DNA of 13,614 bases, from assembly GCA_026770585.1 (NCBI GenBank), contig MU646355.1, positions 69,619 to 83,232 on the forward strand, written 5' to 3'. Below, piece after piece: positions 13,165-13,614 of the stretch (positions within the stretch are counted from its first letter, which is position 1; each line of letters begins with the position of its first letter). The notes beneath the pieces were generated by a model. It worked only from the letters and a program-made list of their open reading frames with translations, searched no databases and was not told where the DNA came from. Source of the stretch: Baffinella frigidus (lineage: Eukaryota > Cryptophyceae > Cryptomonadales > Baffinellaceae). The position numbers and the translations under genes are program-made.

Positions 13165-13193
13165 TCAGGGCCGGGGGTGATTTTTTTTTGGTT

Positions 13194-13272
13194 TCGGTAA
13201 CCGGGGCTCAAATCCGGTATTGGTAACCGGACCTCCCGGGTTACCGACGGGGTAACCCGGTAACCGGTAACT
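13194..13272. repeat. Cluster of GGTAACC palindromes
   Basis: Five or six copies of GGTAACC/GGTTACC in 79 bp (about 13196, 13222, 13239, 13251, 13259, 13266), mostly within CCGGTAACCGG. Overlapping dyads make several alternative hairpins. Confidence 0.75.
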
Positions 13273-13370
13273 CAAAAATCAGCAATGCTGGTGGATACGT
13301 GTCAAACCTAACTCTGGGACCCGAACAGAGGGACCATTGTTGCTGTCAGCACCCTCTACGGTTTAGGACA

Positions 13371-13471
13371 TCCCTTGAGTGGCGAGGCGGTCTACATCGA
13401 CCGCCAAGAGGTCCCAGGCAGGTCCTAGGGTCCTACGGTAGAGCGTATGAGCCTACTGGCCACTTAAGGGA
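13371..13471 (-). mobile_element. MITE-A copy 4 (101 bp, inverted)
   Basis: Ends TCCCTTGAGTGGCGAG and CTGGCCACTTAAGGGA, with TA at 13472-13473 (left flank CA). The core CCCAGGCAGGTCCTAGGGTC and CCTACGGTAG matches copy 3 in orientation. Confidence 0.9.
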
Positions 13472-13489
13472 TAGGGTGCAGGGTCTTGC

Positions 13490-13530
13490 AATATATATAT
13501 ATATATATATACATACATACATATATATAT

Positions 13531-13614
<84 letters not shown>
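13490..13614. repeat. AT/ACAT microsatellite
   Basis: (AT)n with two short (ACAT)n blocks (about 13511-13522 and 13533-13544), reaching the end of the window. Confidence 0.97.

Noticed and set aside
13194-13272. tRNA gene around GGCTCAAATCC
   Set aside because: No acceptor stem, anticodon arm or correct spacing can be drawn; the dyads are explained by GGTAACC repeats.

Overview
This window looks like nuclear, probably subtelomeric, DNA of a eukaryotic microbe (an alga or other protist). Four things point that way: several hundred bases of perfect and decayed CCCTAAA-type (plant/alga-type) telomere heptads; candidate GT-AG introns with GTGAGC donors and YGCAG-like acceptors; many short hairpin transposons; and no operon-like gene packing. 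The species cannot be fixed from the sequence. I found no rRNA, tRNA, CRISPR array, transposase, reverse transcriptase or other recognisable mobile-element protein. Most open frames here are by-products of GC-rich or simple-repeat DNA.

Layout. 1-600: telomere-like heptads, a 48-bp tandem repeat and GA/GT microsatellites. 600-1690: two satellite blocks. 1692-2027: two long hairpin elements lodged in the second satellite. 2130-3230: dispersed 45-bp repeats, a 21-bp tandem array and degenerate telomere heptads. 3295-4450: TAA tracts, a 124-bp tandem duplication and a hairpin transposon whose empty site survives in neighbouring repeats. 4690-5245: an inverted-repeat element, then three copies of what looks like one terminal exon of a membrane protein (plus strand). 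5246-5545: a long interstitial telomere tract. 5590-7750: a nest of at least seven short MITEs of two families, a perfect-centred palindrome and recent tandem duplications. 7750-9500: GC-rich minisatellites and TTTCGGG heptads in the opposite orientation to those at position 1. 10074-10350: a small three-exon gene candidate on the minus strand. 10500-11090: a 230-bp inverted-repeat element among direct repeats. 11571-12140: a seven-unit 20-bp array and a 290-bp CT/CG tract. 11707-12765: five minus-strand copies of a terminal exon resembling a TPR unit. 12871-13164: an AT-rich open frame. 13371-13614: a fourth MITE-A and an AT microsatellite.

The genes do not form a recognisable pathway. The recurring theme is copying. 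Two unrelated terminal exons have each been multiplied, with their splice acceptors, beside telomere-like DNA. Several unrelated hairpin elements share the palindrome CCTACNGTAGG. The best-supported results are the MITE-A family (four copies, each exactly 101 bp, both orientations, TA target) and the insertion sites that can be read from uninterrupted repeat copies nearby.
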